Source: UBA2287 sp964479665 (GTDB lineage Bacteria > Bacteroidota > Bacteroidia > Bacteroidales > Tenuifilaceae). Taken from it: 47,858 bases of DNA. Shown one piece after another: positions 1-8,158 of this stretch. How positions within the stretch are numbered: position 1 is the first letter of the stretch; each line of letters opens with the position of its first letter. Position numbers and translations under genes: made by a program. Location: positions 1 to 47,858 of the forward strand of contig CAYZNN010000026.1 of the NCBI GenBank assembly GCA_964479665.1, in the 5' to 3' direction. The notes beneath the pieces were generated by a model. It saw only the letters and a program-made list of their open reading frames with translations, had not been told where the DNA came from and ran no database searches.

Positions 1-98
1 AAAGGCATCGGGCGAGTAAAATAATTACAAAGGAAAAGGCTGGTGGAAGCCAGCCCCTGGCAGGTTGCTCCCCAGCAGAGCCTGCTTCCGCTACTTGA
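1..98 (+). other. Possible C-terminal end of a gene cut by the window edge
   Basis: Frame 3 is open from base 3 to a TGA at 96-98 and would encode about 31 residues ending in AGCSPAEPASAT. The stretch is richer in G+C than its surroundings and can fold into hairpins (38-43 with 50-55; 60-64 with 81-85), so it could also be the 3' part of a structured RNA. No family is recognised. The rho-independent terminator at 243-268 faces the right way to end a transcript coming from here. Confidence 0.25.
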
Positions 99-147
99 CT
101 TCCAAGTATCACATTAATTGGAATACGTTGGCTGTTGTACGGAAAAT

Positions 148-212
148 AAAAAGCATTAGAAATGTTTATTAGAGATAATATCGTCTAAAAAAAGCATTAG
201 AAATGTTCATTA
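148..212. repeat. Two direct repeats of 24 bases
   Basis: The units at 148-171 and 189-212 share AAAAAGCATTAGAAATGTT followed by one variable base and ATTA, so they differ at one position. Their starts are 41 bases apart. They lie in non-coding DNA between the left window edge and the terminator at 243. They may be operator-like sites or a small duplication; nothing else here explains them. Confidence 0.75.
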
Positions 213-242
213 CGCCTTAAATTTAACAAATGTATTACTTTT

Positions 243-269
243 AAGGGGCCTAAAGCCCCTTATTTTTTA
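243..269 (+). terminator. Rho-independent terminator
   Basis: The arms AAGGGGC (243-249) and GCCCCTT (255-261) enclose a five-base loop and are followed on the plus strand by a T-rich run (263-268). The minus-strand side lacks a good T run, so this mainly ends transcription from the left, although the regulator gene at 299 also ends close by. Confidence 0.8.
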
Positions 270-298
270 TTCGTTAAGGCTATGTTTAGCAATAAAGA

Positions 299-988
299 TT
301 ATCCATATTCGCTTATCCTTCGAAGAGTATCGAAGTCCTTTATAGTAAATATTTTTCCCTGAATATCGATTACTTCGTCTTCTTTAAACTTTTTAAGCAT
401 TCGAACAACCGATTCGGTTGACATTTTAGTCAATTCACCTAGTTCTTTTCGGGAAAGGTCGAGTTCAAAAGAATCCTGTTTGAATATTTTTTCAGAAAGG
501 CAAAGAAGTATATCTGCTAAACGACCATATAGCTGCTTGTGAGTTAAGCAGTAGAACCTGCCAAATATTTGATGGGCATTTGCACAAAGCGTGTCTATTA
601 TTCTGGTAGCAAATGCAGGATTTCTTTTAATTATTTCCCTTAAAATTTTTATATCTACTAAAATAGCCTTAGTATCTTTATAAGCCATAGCTGAATAGGG
701 GAAAACTGTATTGCCTTCGAGAATTGCAGTAAGTGCAATAAAATTGCCTGATGGAATAATTTTCAGAACAAGAATATCAGAACAACGATCCAGAAATACC
801 TTGGCTAGCCCGTCAGAAACATGTATTACATAGGAAGCAGGAGTACCATGCTTGCATATTACTTCCCCTTTTTTGTATATAACCTGAATGAGGCTCTGGC
901 TTAGCAGCTCCGTTTCCTCTTTTGTTAACAAGTCGAATATTGGACAATTCATTGAGCTAACCGTGCATGCTGTTATATAGGAACTCAT
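299..988 (-). CDS. Crp/Fnr-family transcriptional regulator
   Basis: This is a one-component regulator with an N-terminal cyclic-nucleotide-binding-like beta-roll (about residues 15-120), a dimer helix and a C-terminal winged helix-turn-helix. In the recognition helix, STESVVR lines up with VETISR of FNR: Glu192 and Arg196 match the FNR base contacts Glu209 and Arg213, and there is no Arg at the position specific to CRP. An FNR-type TTGAT-N4-ATCA site is therefore expected. The N-terminus has only scattered cysteines (Cys8, Cys15, Cys50), not the FNR iron-sulfur spacing, so the signal may be heme, NO or another ligand. The ATG at 988 is preferred; a GTG at 1018 is in frame but sits inside the likely FNR box. 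It is divergent from the sulfur module starting at 1196 and is its likely regulator. Confidence 0.9.
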   Translation of the reverse strand: MSSYITACTVSSMNCPIFDLLTKEETELLSQSLIQVIYKKGEVICKHGTPASYVIHVSDGLAKVFLDRCSDILVLKIIPSGNFIALTAILEGNTVFPYSAMAYKDTKAILVDIKILREIIKRNPAFATRIIDTLCANAHQIFGRFYCLTHKQLYGRLADILLCLSEKIFKQDSFELDLSRKELGELTKMSTESVVRMLKKFKEDEVIDIQGKIFTIKDFDTLRRISEYG

Positions 989-1009
989 AGTTTTAGTGTG
1001 TTTTTTTAA

Positions 1010-1023
1010 TTGATTCACATCAG
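1010..1023. promoter_or_regulatory. FNR-type operator
   Basis: TTGATTCACATCAG matches the FNR consensus TTGAT-N4-ATCAA at nine of ten defined positions. It lies 22-35 bases upstream of the regulator's preferred start and about 170 bases upstream of the divergent sulfur module. It could serve autoregulation and, less directly, activation of the module. The match to the recognition helix of the neighbouring regulator supports it. Confidence 0.65.
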
Positions 1024-1033
1024 CTATTTAATT

Positions 1034-1055
1034 GCTTTATTTTGAAAAATAAAGC
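1034..1055. promoter_or_regulatory. Perfect palindrome in the divergent promoter region
   Basis: GCTTTATTTT (1034-1043) and AAAATAAAGC (1046-1055) are perfect inverted arms with a two-base spacer, located between the regulator gene and the first rhodanese gene. The short spacer and lack of a T run make a terminator less likely than a binding site for a second regulator. Confidence 0.45.
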
Positions 1056-1195
1056 GACTTTAAAAAAGTGCAATATACTAATAAATGTAAAAATTAAACA
1101 ACAAATTTGCAATTGTTAGTTGAATAACAGATAAGGGTAAGGCTACTTAAATTGTAAGTGAACAAAAAATTTTTAATTACTTAAATTAATCGATT

Positions 1196-2158
1196 ATGAA
1201 AACCTATTTGAGAATTATCGTATTGTTGGCATTAGTTCCAATTTTTGCCATTACTGGCTGTAAAAAAGATGAAGATGTAGCTAATAAGCATCAGATTGTT
1301 GTTGACTATTTAAAGGCAAACTCGCTAGATTTGAGTAATGTTTTATCTGCTACAACTGGATGGGCAATATCGGCCTCTGCTTTAAACACAACACTGGCCG
1401 ATTACTACATTATCGACTTACGTTCAGCAACCGATTTTGCAGCAGGACGCATTCAGGGTGCTGTTAATTCAACTTTGGCCAATGTGGTTACAACTGCTAA
1501 GCAGGCACCAGCAGGTAAAAAAATTATGCTTGTTTGCTACACAGGTCAAAATGCTACCTATGCATTGGCAGCTTGCAAATTGAGCGGTCTTACAAATGTG
1601 TTCTTTTTAAAGTGGGGTATGAGTGCATGGAACTCTTCCCTCGACAGGTGGACAGCTAAAATTGCGAATTTAACTAATTCAAATATTGTTGCCCCAGCCT
1701 CTTTCGCAGCAAATGTGGAGCACACCAAATTACCATTGGTTGACAATACCTCCGACGATGCACGCACCATACTCGATGCTCGTATTGCAGCTGTACTTGC
1801 CGAGGGTTTGAAAAGCGTTGACGCTGAAACCCTTTTAGCAACTCCAGCCGATTATTTTATTAACAACTATTGGACTGCACAGAATGTTGCCGAAAATGGT
1901 AACATGAACGTGGTTGGTGCATTCAGAATTAATCCGTTAACACTGGCAGCCAATGAGTTTAGGTATTTAAACCCCGACAAAAAGATTGTAACCTACTGCT
2001 GGACAGGTCAAACCTCGGCAGCTATTACGTTCTACCTAAGGGTGTTAGGTTACGATGCGCATAGCCTCCTTTTTGGTGCTAACTCAATGTGGAACAGCAG
2101 TTTAAGTTCGAACAAATGGCCTGAAGGGCAGCAGAACCTTCCTTTGGTTACACAGTAA
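1196..2158 (+). CDS. Lipoprotein with two rhodanese domains
   Basis: A signal peptide ends in a lipobox (ITG-C22), so this should be a lipoprotein anchored in the periplasm or outer membrane. Two rhodanese-like domains follow, about residues 45-150 and 200-305. Each keeps a cysteine in the active-site loop: Cys114 in CYTGQ and Cys268 in CWTGQ. Rhodaneses move sulfane sulfur as a Cys persulfide. The loops differ from the CRKGV loop of classic thiosulfate sulfurtransferase, so donor and acceptor are unknown. It is the first gene of the sulfur module and resembles the protein at 4212 in arrangement (GQxA/S loops, GMSAWNSS-like segments), which suggests duplication within the cluster. Confidence 0.85.
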   Translation: MKTYLRIIVLLALVPIFAITGCKKDEDVANKHQIVVDYLKANSLDLSNVLSATTGWAISASALNTTLADYYIIDLRSATDFAAGRIQGAVNSTLANVVTTAKQAPAGKKIMLVCYTGQNATYALAACKLSGLTNVFFLKWGMSAWNSSLDRWTAKIANLTNSNIVAPASFAANVEHTKLPLVDNTSDDARTILDARIAAVLAEGLKSVDAETLLATPADYFINNYWTAQNVAENGNMNVVGAFRINPLTLAANEFRYLNPDKKIVTYCWTGQTSAAITFYLRVLGYDAHSLLFGANSMWNSSLSSNKWPEGQQNLPLVTQ

Positions 2159-2180
2159 TTTGAAAGCATATTAAGTTAAG

Positions 2181-2210
2181 CAGAATGTTGGTGTTAACAC
2201 CAACATTCTG
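2181..2210. terminator. Perfect 30-base palindrome between module genes
   Basis: Two perfect 15-base arms (CAGAATGTTGGTGTT and its complement) meet at 2195/2196 and are followed by TTT. In RNA this is a strong hairpin 22 bases after the first rhodanese gene and 30 bases before the porin gene. It could be an attenuator, an mRNA-stabilising 3' end that lowers expression of the downstream genes relative to the first, or a protein-binding site. Confidence 0.6.
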
Positions 2211-2240
2211 TTTAAACCACAAGAAATGGAATAGTGAATT

Positions 2241-3281
2241 ATGAAGGATACATTACTTAAAGTCACATTTTGTGCGTTATTTGTATGTATTGCACAATCA
2301 ACCCGATCGCAGGGATGTGCCGAGCCAAAAGGAGGTGATGGAATTACTGTTTTTGGTTTCTTGCAGCCCCAATTCGAAACCAAATTTCTTAAAAACAGTA
2401 CGGATTACTCGTTCAGTTTTAACAGAGCACGCATTGGGGTTACCGGCGAAGTCCCCTACGACTTTTTATATTATGCTGTAATAGAGGCTAGTGCATTTAA
2501 AGATTCTACACCTTTTTTGCTCGATGCCTTTGTTTCTTATACTCGCTATAAGTGGGCAAAAGTTTCAATGGGCCAATTCAAGTCGCCTTTTACGCTCGAA
2601 ATGGCTACTCCTTGCTCAGATTTGAATTCAATTTACAGATCATCGGCTGTAAACAATTTAGTAAGTCCCGACAGGGATCTAGGGATAATGATTTCAGGTT
2701 CAGTATGGAATGATCGGTTCAGTTACGCTGTGGCACTTACCAATGGAGTTGGAAAAGGAAAGTTCGATAACAATAATGGTAAAACATTTCATAGCCGCAT
2801 TCAGGTAAGCCCCTTCGAATTTATTAAAATTGGTGGAGGGCTTCAGTATGGTACTCATCCGCCATTTGTTGATTCAATTGCAACCGAGGATAAAAGATTT
2901 AGATGGGCTGCCGATGTGCAGATGAATTACAAGAGCATTACCCTAATTGGAGAATATATTTTTGGCCAAGACAAAGGTTCGTACGTTGTAGGTGGCGGTT
3001 GTGGCGCAACACCCCAAGTTCTGTCGGGTAATTTAACCCGAAGCGGGTACTACGTTACTGCTATGTACAAAACACCCTGGAATATTCAACCCGTTTTCCG
3101 CTACGAAAACTGGAATACAGATAACGATGCTTTGAATTCTGCGGAGCATGTCATGGTTTATGGGCTAAACTATTGGTTTAACGATTGGACCAGGCTTCAG
3201 TTCAATTACCTGTATAAGGCAGAAGATAAATTAGAAGTAATGAACGACGAAATAATCGTTCAGGTTCAAATAAAATTTTAA
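2241..3281 (+). CDS. Outer-membrane porin, OprO/OprP-like
   Basis: The protein has a signal peptide (cleavage near residue 23), alternating beta-strand segments throughout and a final Phe typical of outer-membrane beta-barrels. The segments FNRARIGVTGEVP and SMGQFKSPF are characteristic of the phosphate-selective porin O/P family, and 346 residues fits a 16-18 strand barrel. These porins pass anions. Placement among sulfur-transfer genes suggests uptake of an oxyanion such as thiosulfate or tetrathionate, which is inference. It lies 12 bases before the next rhodanese gene, so the two are probably co-transcribed. Confidence 0.85.
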   Translation: MKDTLLKVTFCALFVCIAQSTRSQGCAEPKGGDGITVFGFLQPQFETKFLKNSTDYSFSFNRARIGVTGEVPYDFLYYAVIEASAFKDSTPFLLDAFVSYTRYKWAKVSMGQFKSPFTLEMATPCSDLNSIYRSSAVNNLVSPDRDLGIMISGSVWNDRFSYAVALTNGVGKGKFDNNNGKTFHSRIQVSPFEFIKIGGGLQYGTHPPFVDSIATEDKRFRWAADVQMNYKSITLIGEYIFGQDKGSYVVGGGCGATPQVLSGNLTRSGYYVTAMYKTPWNIQPVFRYENWNTDNDALNSAEHVMVYGLNYWFNDWTRLQFNYLYKAEDKLEVMNDEIIVQVQIKF

Positions 3282-3293
3282 AAACTAAGCACA

Positions 3294-4142
3294 ATGAGAA
3301 GTTTACTTTTAACCGCCTTTTTGTTTGTTACTACCCTTGGCTTTGCTCAGGATATTATTAATCCAAAGGACGCAGTAAAAATGCTAAATGCAAAGGGTGT
3401 AGTTATTATCGATTGCAACAATATAGATGATTATGCAAAGGTTCATATTACCAACTCGCTAAATATTTGGCATGAGGATTTGTACAAGAAAGAGGGCGGT
3501 ATTGATGGAGTTCTAAAGAGTAACGATGAATTGGCAAAGATTTTTGCTTCCAAGGGGGTAAGTAATACCTCTACAATTCTATTGTATGATGCAGGAAGTA
3601 ACAAGTATAGCGGCAGATTATATTGGATTTTAAAATATTTAGGAGTTAAAGATGTAAAGATTATTAATGGTGGCATGGGCGAGTGGCAAAAGAATAGGTT
3701 GCCTGTAACCAAGGCTCCAGGTAAAATTGTTGCCGCAAATTTCCAATCAGCTCCAAATGCTTCCATTTATGCAAATATTCAGCAGGTTAAAAAAGCATCT
3801 TCCGACCCAAAATCCGTATTGGTCGATGTTCGTGATATTGGCGAGTTTAAGGGTACAGAAGGCACAACTAAGCGCAAAGGGCACATACCCAGCGCTGTGA
3901 ATATTGAATATAAAAAAGTTCAGAATGCGAGCGGGATTTTAAAAACAAAGGAAGAACTCGAGAAAATATTCACTGCTGCAGGTGTTACTCCCGACAAGGA
4001 AGTAATTCTATATTGCACAACTTCCGTAAGAGCCGGGGTAGTTTTTATGGTATTAAAAACAATCCTTAACTATCCAAACGTAAAAGTTTACGATGGAGCA
4101 TACAACGAGTGGGAGGCCGATTCTGCCAATCCTGTTAAATAG
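3294..4142 (+). CDS. Periplasmic thiosulfate/mercaptopyruvate sulfurtransferase
   Basis: A signal peptide (residues 1-19, ending FAQ) leads into a tandem rhodanese of the SseA/TST type. The N-terminal domain (about 20-135) is inactive, with Asp99 in the loop position. The C-terminal domain (about 165-275) carries the active-site loop CTTSVR, with Cys241. CxxxxR is the loop form of thiosulfate-type enzymes, but the loop is neither the CRKGV of rhodanese nor the CGSGV of mercaptopyruvate sulfurtransferase, so the donor is uncertain. It should transfer sulfane sulfur in the periplasm. It follows the porin directly and is the most canonical of the three rhodanese proteins in the module. Confidence 0.9.
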   Translation: MRSLLLTAFLFVTTLGFAQDIINPKDAVKMLNAKGVVIIDCNNIDDYAKVHITNSLNIWHEDLYKKEGGIDGVLKSNDELAKIFASKGVSNTSTILLYDAGSNKYSGRLYWILKYLGVKDVKIINGGMGEWQKNRLPVTKAPGKIVAANFQSAPNASIYANIQQVKKASSDPKSVLVDVRDIGEFKGTEGTTKRKGHIPSAVNIEYKKVQNASGILKTKEELEKIFTAAGVTPDKEVILYCTTSVRAGVVFMVLKTILNYPNVKVYDGAYNEWEADSANPVK

Positions 4143-4159
4143 TAAAATTTAATTTCGAT

Positions 4160-4192
4160 AAAACATAGCCGGGTCAATTCCAGCTATGTTTT
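4160..4192 (+). terminator. Terminator-like hairpin inside the sulfur module
   Basis: AAAACATAGC (4160-4169) pairs with GCTATGTTTT (4183-4192) around a 13-base loop and is followed by ATT. This is a likely partial terminator or attenuator between the second and third rhodanese genes. It also argues against translation of the following gene from a TTG at 4194. Confidence 0.6.
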
Positions 4193-4211
4193 ATTGCTTA
4201 AACGCATTGAT

Positions 4212-5279
4212 ATGAAATACCTGAAAATTATTATTATTGTTTTACTTCCAATTGCTTTTATTGGAGGCAGTTGGATTACCCATGTAGAACCCGTTGAAAT
4301 AGTTTCAACAGATTCGGTTCCTGAAGTTAACGAAATTGAACTATTAATTAGTTATCTCGAAGAGAACGGAGATTTTATTAATATCCCAGACCTTGAGAGG
4401 GCTACTTCCGTCACAGCCCAAGAAGTTCAAAATAACATTGGAAATAAGAAATTTCATATTATAGATATTCGGGGAGGTGACGATTATTACCCCGCACACA
4501 TCCCAGGCGCAGCCCACGTAGAGGCCACCGAGCTTTATGAGTATATGAAAAGCATCCCCATAAACTACATCGACAAAATAGTTTTGGTTTGCTATGCAGG
4601 TCAAAGAGCAAGTTATAACACAGGCCTGTTAAGGATGCTAGGATACAATAAAGTGTATTTTATGAAGTACGGGATGAGCGCTTGGACCAATTCAGTAGCC
4701 CAGGCAAATTGGACGAAAAACGTATCCAACTCTTATTCGGGCAAGTTAAGCGAAGTTAGTACCAAGCTACCGGATCATACCGATTTGCCAACAATTTATA
4801 CTCTTAAAACAACCGGAAGGAGCATTCTGGAGGCCCGAATAATTGATCTGATTCAGGAAGATTATTCCGTTGTAAAAATAAAAGCCGATGAATTGATGGC
4901 AAATCCGACCAATTACTTTATTGTTCAGTTTGATCAAAATCTTGGAGAGAAAGAGTTAAAAGGGATTGAAGGAAGTTATTCCTTTAAGCCCGGAAGTAGT
5001 TTAAAGTTAAGTGCCGATCTTAAAGCATTACCCACCTACGACCCAATTGTAGTAACTTCAGTTAATGGACAAACATCGGGAATGGTAGCAGCATACCTAC
5101 GGACTTTGGGTTACGATGCCCGCTTTCTTACCTATGGACTAAGCGCTCTGGCTTTCAATTCTCTAAAGGAAAGCGGCTTAGAGGTATTTACGAGTAAAGA
5201 AATAATGGGCTATAAAACTGCCTCAAAAAAGGCTCCAGTTGTTGTTAACAAGCCGAAAAAGGCAGCAGGCGGATGCTGA
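4212..5279 (+). CDS. Membrane-anchored tandem rhodanese with C-terminal Gly-Gly-Cys
   Basis: The ATG at 4212 gives a 355-residue protein with an N-terminal membrane segment (about residues 3-21) that exports and probably anchors it. The first rhodanese domain (about 65-165) keeps the catalytic cysteine, Cys127 in CYAGQ. The second (about 215-325) has the same fold pattern, but Ser283 replaces the cysteine (TSVNGQTS), so it is probably non-catalytic. After it comes a flexible Lys/Ala/Pro/Val-rich tail ending exactly in Gly-Gly-Cys. A mobile terminal cysteine recalls the swinging arms of DsrC/TusE carriers, so a persulfide relay between rhodanese and reductase is possible; that is inference. 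It is followed after 94 bases by the molybdoenzyme. Confidence 0.85.
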   Translation: MKYLKIIIIVLLPIAFIGGSWITHVEPVEIVSTDSVPEVNEIELLISYLEENGDFINIPDLERATSVTAQEVQNNIGNKKFHIIDIRGGDDYYPAHIPGAAHVEATELYEYMKSIPINYIDKIVLVCYAGQRASYNTGLLRMLGYNKVYFMKYGMSAWTNSVAQANWTKNVSNSYSGKLSEVSTKLPDHTDLPTIYTLKTTGRSILEARIIDLIQEDYSVVKIKADELMANPTNYFIVQFDQNLGEKELKGIEGSYSFKPGSSLKLSADLKALPTYDPIVVTSVNGQTSGMVAAYLRTLGYDARFLTYGLSALAFNSLKESGLEVFTSKEIMGYKTASKKAPVVVNKPKKAAGGC

Positions 5280-5373
5280 TTGGAATCTTTTTTAATACAA
5301 AACCTGTTTTCAAGCACTAATTCGAATTTTGGTTTTAACATGCAAATGAATTATTTAAATTAAAAATAACCCT

Positions 5374-7611
5374 ATGAAACGAAGGGAGTTTATAAAAATA
5401 TCACTTATTGGAGCAGGTGGAATTGCTGCAATGGGAACTTTGGGTTCCCTTTCAAAGAAGCTTTTTCTGGCAAAAGAAGGAACTGATTTGGGGGAAGAAT
5501 ATGCCAATTTGCGCATTCCCACATATTGTGAGGTGTGTTTTTGGAAATGTGCTGGTTGGGTTTACACCAACGAAAAGGGCAAAATTTGGAAAGTTGTAGG
5601 TAATGATCTCGATCCCCAATGTAATGGCCGACTTTGTCCAAGAGGAACCGGAGCAATAGGTATGTACTATGATGAGGATAGGCTTAAAACTCCATTGATA
5701 AGAGTTGAAAAGGATGGTAAACAGGTTTTTAAGGAGGCCACATGGGACGAAGCACTTGACCATATTGCCGATAAAATGCGAAAAATATCCTATTTATACG
5801 GACCCGAAACCATGGCACTTTTTAACCATGGATCGAGCGGGAAGTACTTTACCGATTTGCTATATGCATACGGGTCCGACTCCGCTACCGCCCCATCGTA
5901 TGCCCAATGCAGAGGCCCTAGGGAAGTAGCATTTTACAATACTTTTGGGGAGTACATTAACTCCCCCGAACCAACCGATATATTAAACTGTAGTTGTTTG
6001 GTGCTTTTAGGATACCATTTAGGAGAGAATATGCATAATAGCCAGGTTCAGGAGATGTCGAAAGCTCTTGAAAATGGCATGACAATAGTTACAGTGGATC
6101 CTCGATACTCTACAGTTGCCGCAAAATCGAAGCATTGGCTGCCCATTAAACCTGCAACTGACAACGCGCTAATGTTGGCATGGCTAAATGTTTTGATAAA
6201 CAGGGGTTGGTACGATAAAAATTACGTTGAGCGTTATTGCTATGGCTTTGACAAACTGAAAAAACATGTTGAAGAGTTTACACCCGAATGGGCATCAGCA
6301 ATTACTAAAATTGATGCGGACACAATTGTATCGACTGCAAAAGAGATGTTCGATGCAGCACCTGCTGTTATAATTCACCCTGGAAGGCATAATACCTGGT
6401 ACGGCGACGATACCCAGCGTTTACGACTTGTTGCAATTCTGAATGCTATTTTAGGTTCGTGGGGACGAAAAGGAGGATTCTACTTTCCAACCAAAGCCTC
6501 AGTACCAAAATATCCAAGGCCCGATTATCCGCAACCCAATGTAACATGGCAACAGTTACTCAACGGAAAATATCCGTTAGCAGGAATGTCTGTTTCTAAT
6601 GCCATTATCGATATGTCAATACCCGACCCATCGCGCAATTTTACATATAAAGGATGGATTGTTACCGGATCGAATTTGAATATTACAGTACCCAATACAC
6701 CACATACATTAAAAGCAATCCAAAACCTCGAATTATTGGTTGTTGTGGATACAATGCCAATGGAAATAACAGGTTGGGCCGATGTGGTTTTACCCGAATG
6801 TACCTTCTTAGAACGATACGATAATATTAGATTGGAGCAGGGTAGGCAGGCAACCATTGCGTTAAGGGCCCCCATTGTTCCACCATTGTACAATACTAAA
6901 CCAGCATACTGGATGGTACGTGAACTAGGACATAAAATTGGCTTGGGTCGGTACTTTCCTTTCGAAGATCAAAGGGATGAGCTGGAATGGGAGTTACAAC
7001 AAATGGGAAGCTCAATTGAAGAACTCATGGAGGTTGGAGTAAAAGTTTTTCCACGAAACGAAAATGAGATGTTTTTAACTGAAGGTGAAAACCGAACATT
7101 TGCAACTCCAACCGGTAAAATCGAACTGTATGCTACAGCATTTGAAAAACTCGGTTTCGATCCGCTTCCAAAATATACTCCACACGAAGAACCTCCCATG
7201 GGATTTTACAGGCTTAATTATGGTCGTGCACCAATGCATACTTTCGGTCGCACTGCAAACAACCCTCTTTTAAACGATTTGATGGAGGAGAATACGCTTT
7301 GGGTAAATCCCGATGTCGCTCAAAACAACAATCTGTCGGCAGGGCAGGAGGTTTGGCTAGAGAATCAGGATGGCATTATTTCCTCGTTTCCCATAAAGGT
7401 TAGAGTTACCGAAAGAATCGGCTTCGACTCTGTTTATATGGTACATGGTTTTGGCCATAACGACAATAGGCTGAAGCGCAGTTATGGTAAAGGTATTTCC
7501 GACACGGAATTAATTACCCGAGTTCATGTCGATCAATTAATGGGAGGAACTGGCATGAGAGGAAATTTTGTAAAGTTCATTTTATCGAACCCAAACAACA
7601 TGGAGATTTAG
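5374..7611 (+). CDS. Molybdopterin oxidoreductase catalytic subunit, PsrA/PhsA-like
   Basis: A twin-arginine leader (MKRREFIK plus a hydrophobic stretch) exports the folded enzyme. A [4Fe-4S] site follows (Cys52, Cys55, Cys59, Cys88, ending LCPRG), then the bis-MGD domains of the DMSO-reductase superfamily and a C-terminal dinucleotide-binding domain (about 620-745). Cys179 in SYAQCRGPR sits where polysulfide and thiosulfate reductases have their Mo-ligating cysteine. The 745-residue length fits PsrA/PhsA/SreA. The substrate (polysulfide, thiosulfate, tetrathionate or sulfur) cannot be fixed from sequence, though three rhodaneses upstream favour a sulfane-sulfur compound. It has a two-base gap to the electron-transfer subunit, as expected for one complex. 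Confidence 0.9.
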   Translation: MKRREFIKISLIGAGGIAAMGTLGSLSKKLFLAKEGTDLGEEYANLRIPTYCEVCFWKCAGWVYTNEKGKIWKVVGNDLDPQCNGRLCPRGTGAIGMYYDEDRLKTPLIRVEKDGKQVFKEATWDEALDHIADKMRKISYLYGPETMALFNHGSSGKYFTDLLYAYGSDSATAPSYAQCRGPREVAFYNTFGEYINSPEPTDILNCSCLVLLGYHLGENMHNSQVQEMSKALENGMTIVTVDPRYSTVAAKSKHWLPIKPATDNALMLAWLNVLINRGWYDKNYVERYCYGFDKLKKHVEEFTPEWASAITKIDADTIVSTAKEMFDAAPAVIIHPGRHNTWYGDDTQRLRLVAILNAILGSWGRKGGFYFPTKASVPKYPRPDYPQPNVTWQQLLNGKYPLAGMSVSNAIIDMSIPDPSRNFTYKGWIVTGSNLNITVPNTPHTLKAIQNLELLVVVDTMPMEITGWADVVLPECTFLERYDNIRLEQGRQATIALRAPIVPPLYNTKPAYWMVRELGHKIGLGRYFPFEDQRDELEWELQQMGSSIEELMEVGVKVFPRNENEMFLTEGENRTFATPTGKIELYATAFEKLGFDPLPKYTPHEEPPMGFYRLNYGRAPMHTFGRTANNPLLNDLMEENTLWVNPDVAQNNNLSAGQEVWLENQDGIISSFPIKVRVTERIGFDSVYMVHGFGHNDNRLKRSYGKGISDTELITRVHVDQLMGGTGMRGNFVKFILSNPNNMEI

Positions 7612-7613
7612 CT

Positions 7614-8147
7614 ATGAGATATGCAATGGCAATTGATACAAAAAAGTGCGTTGGCTGTTCTGACTGTGTTGTGGCATGCCAAACCGAGAATTCTGTTCCT
7701 GTAGGCTCCTGCCGTGATTGGGTAGTAGAGGTTACGTTTGGTAAGTACCCGAAGTTAGACATTGAGTTTCGGTCGGAGCGTTGTAACCATTGTGAAAACT
7801 CACCCTGTGTGCGCTGCTGCCCAACCTTTGCTAGTCACTACGCAGAAGGTGGTATTGTTTTGGTGACACCAAATAAATGTATTGGTTGTGGTGCATGTAT
7901 TGCCTCATGTCCCTACGATGCCCGTTACCGTCACACAGAAGGTTATGTGGATAAGTGCACCTTTTGCCAACATAGGGTGAAAGAAGGTTTACTAACCGCC
8001 TGTGCTTCGGTATGCCCAACCCACTGTATTTACTTTGGCGATTTGGACGACCCTGAAAGTGAAGTTTCAAAAGTTCTGAGCAACAGAAAATATAAGACTC
8101 TAATACCCGAAGCAGGTACAAATCCTCAGCATTTCTTTTTAATTTAA
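7614..8147 (+). CDS. Four-cluster ferredoxin subunit, PsrB/NrfC-like
   Basis: This 177-residue protein has cysteine groups for four [4Fe-4S] clusters: Cys12/15/18/22; Cys57/60/65/69; Cys89/92/95/99; and Cys115/118/130/134 with Cys138. It would carry electrons from the membrane subunit to the molybdenum subunit. It has no signal peptide, as is usual for this subunit, which is co-exported with its TAT-bearing partner. Start and length agree with PsrB, PhsB and NrfC. It lies between the catalytic and membrane subunits, two and eleven bases away. Confidence 0.93.
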   Translation: MRYAMAIDTKKCVGCSDCVVACQTENSVPVGSCRDWVVEVTFGKYPKLDIEFRSERCNHCENSPCVRCCPTFASHYAEGGIVLVTPNKCIGCGACIASCPYDARYRHTEGYVDKCTFCQHRVKEGLLTACASVCPTHCIYFGDLDDPESEVSKVLSNRKYKTLIPEAGTNPQHFFLI

Positions 8148-8158
8148 TCACCACTAAT

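Noticed and set aside
36..120. Riboswitch or known structured RNA at the left edge
   Set aside because: Hairpins are possible, but conserved sequence of cobalamin, SAM, tmRNA, RNase P or SRP RNAs was not found. The open frame to 98 is an equal alternative.
4194..4211. TTG start for the third rhodanese protein
   Set aside because: It directly follows and partly belongs to a terminator-like hairpin, and the ATG at 4212 gives a cleaner membrane segment.
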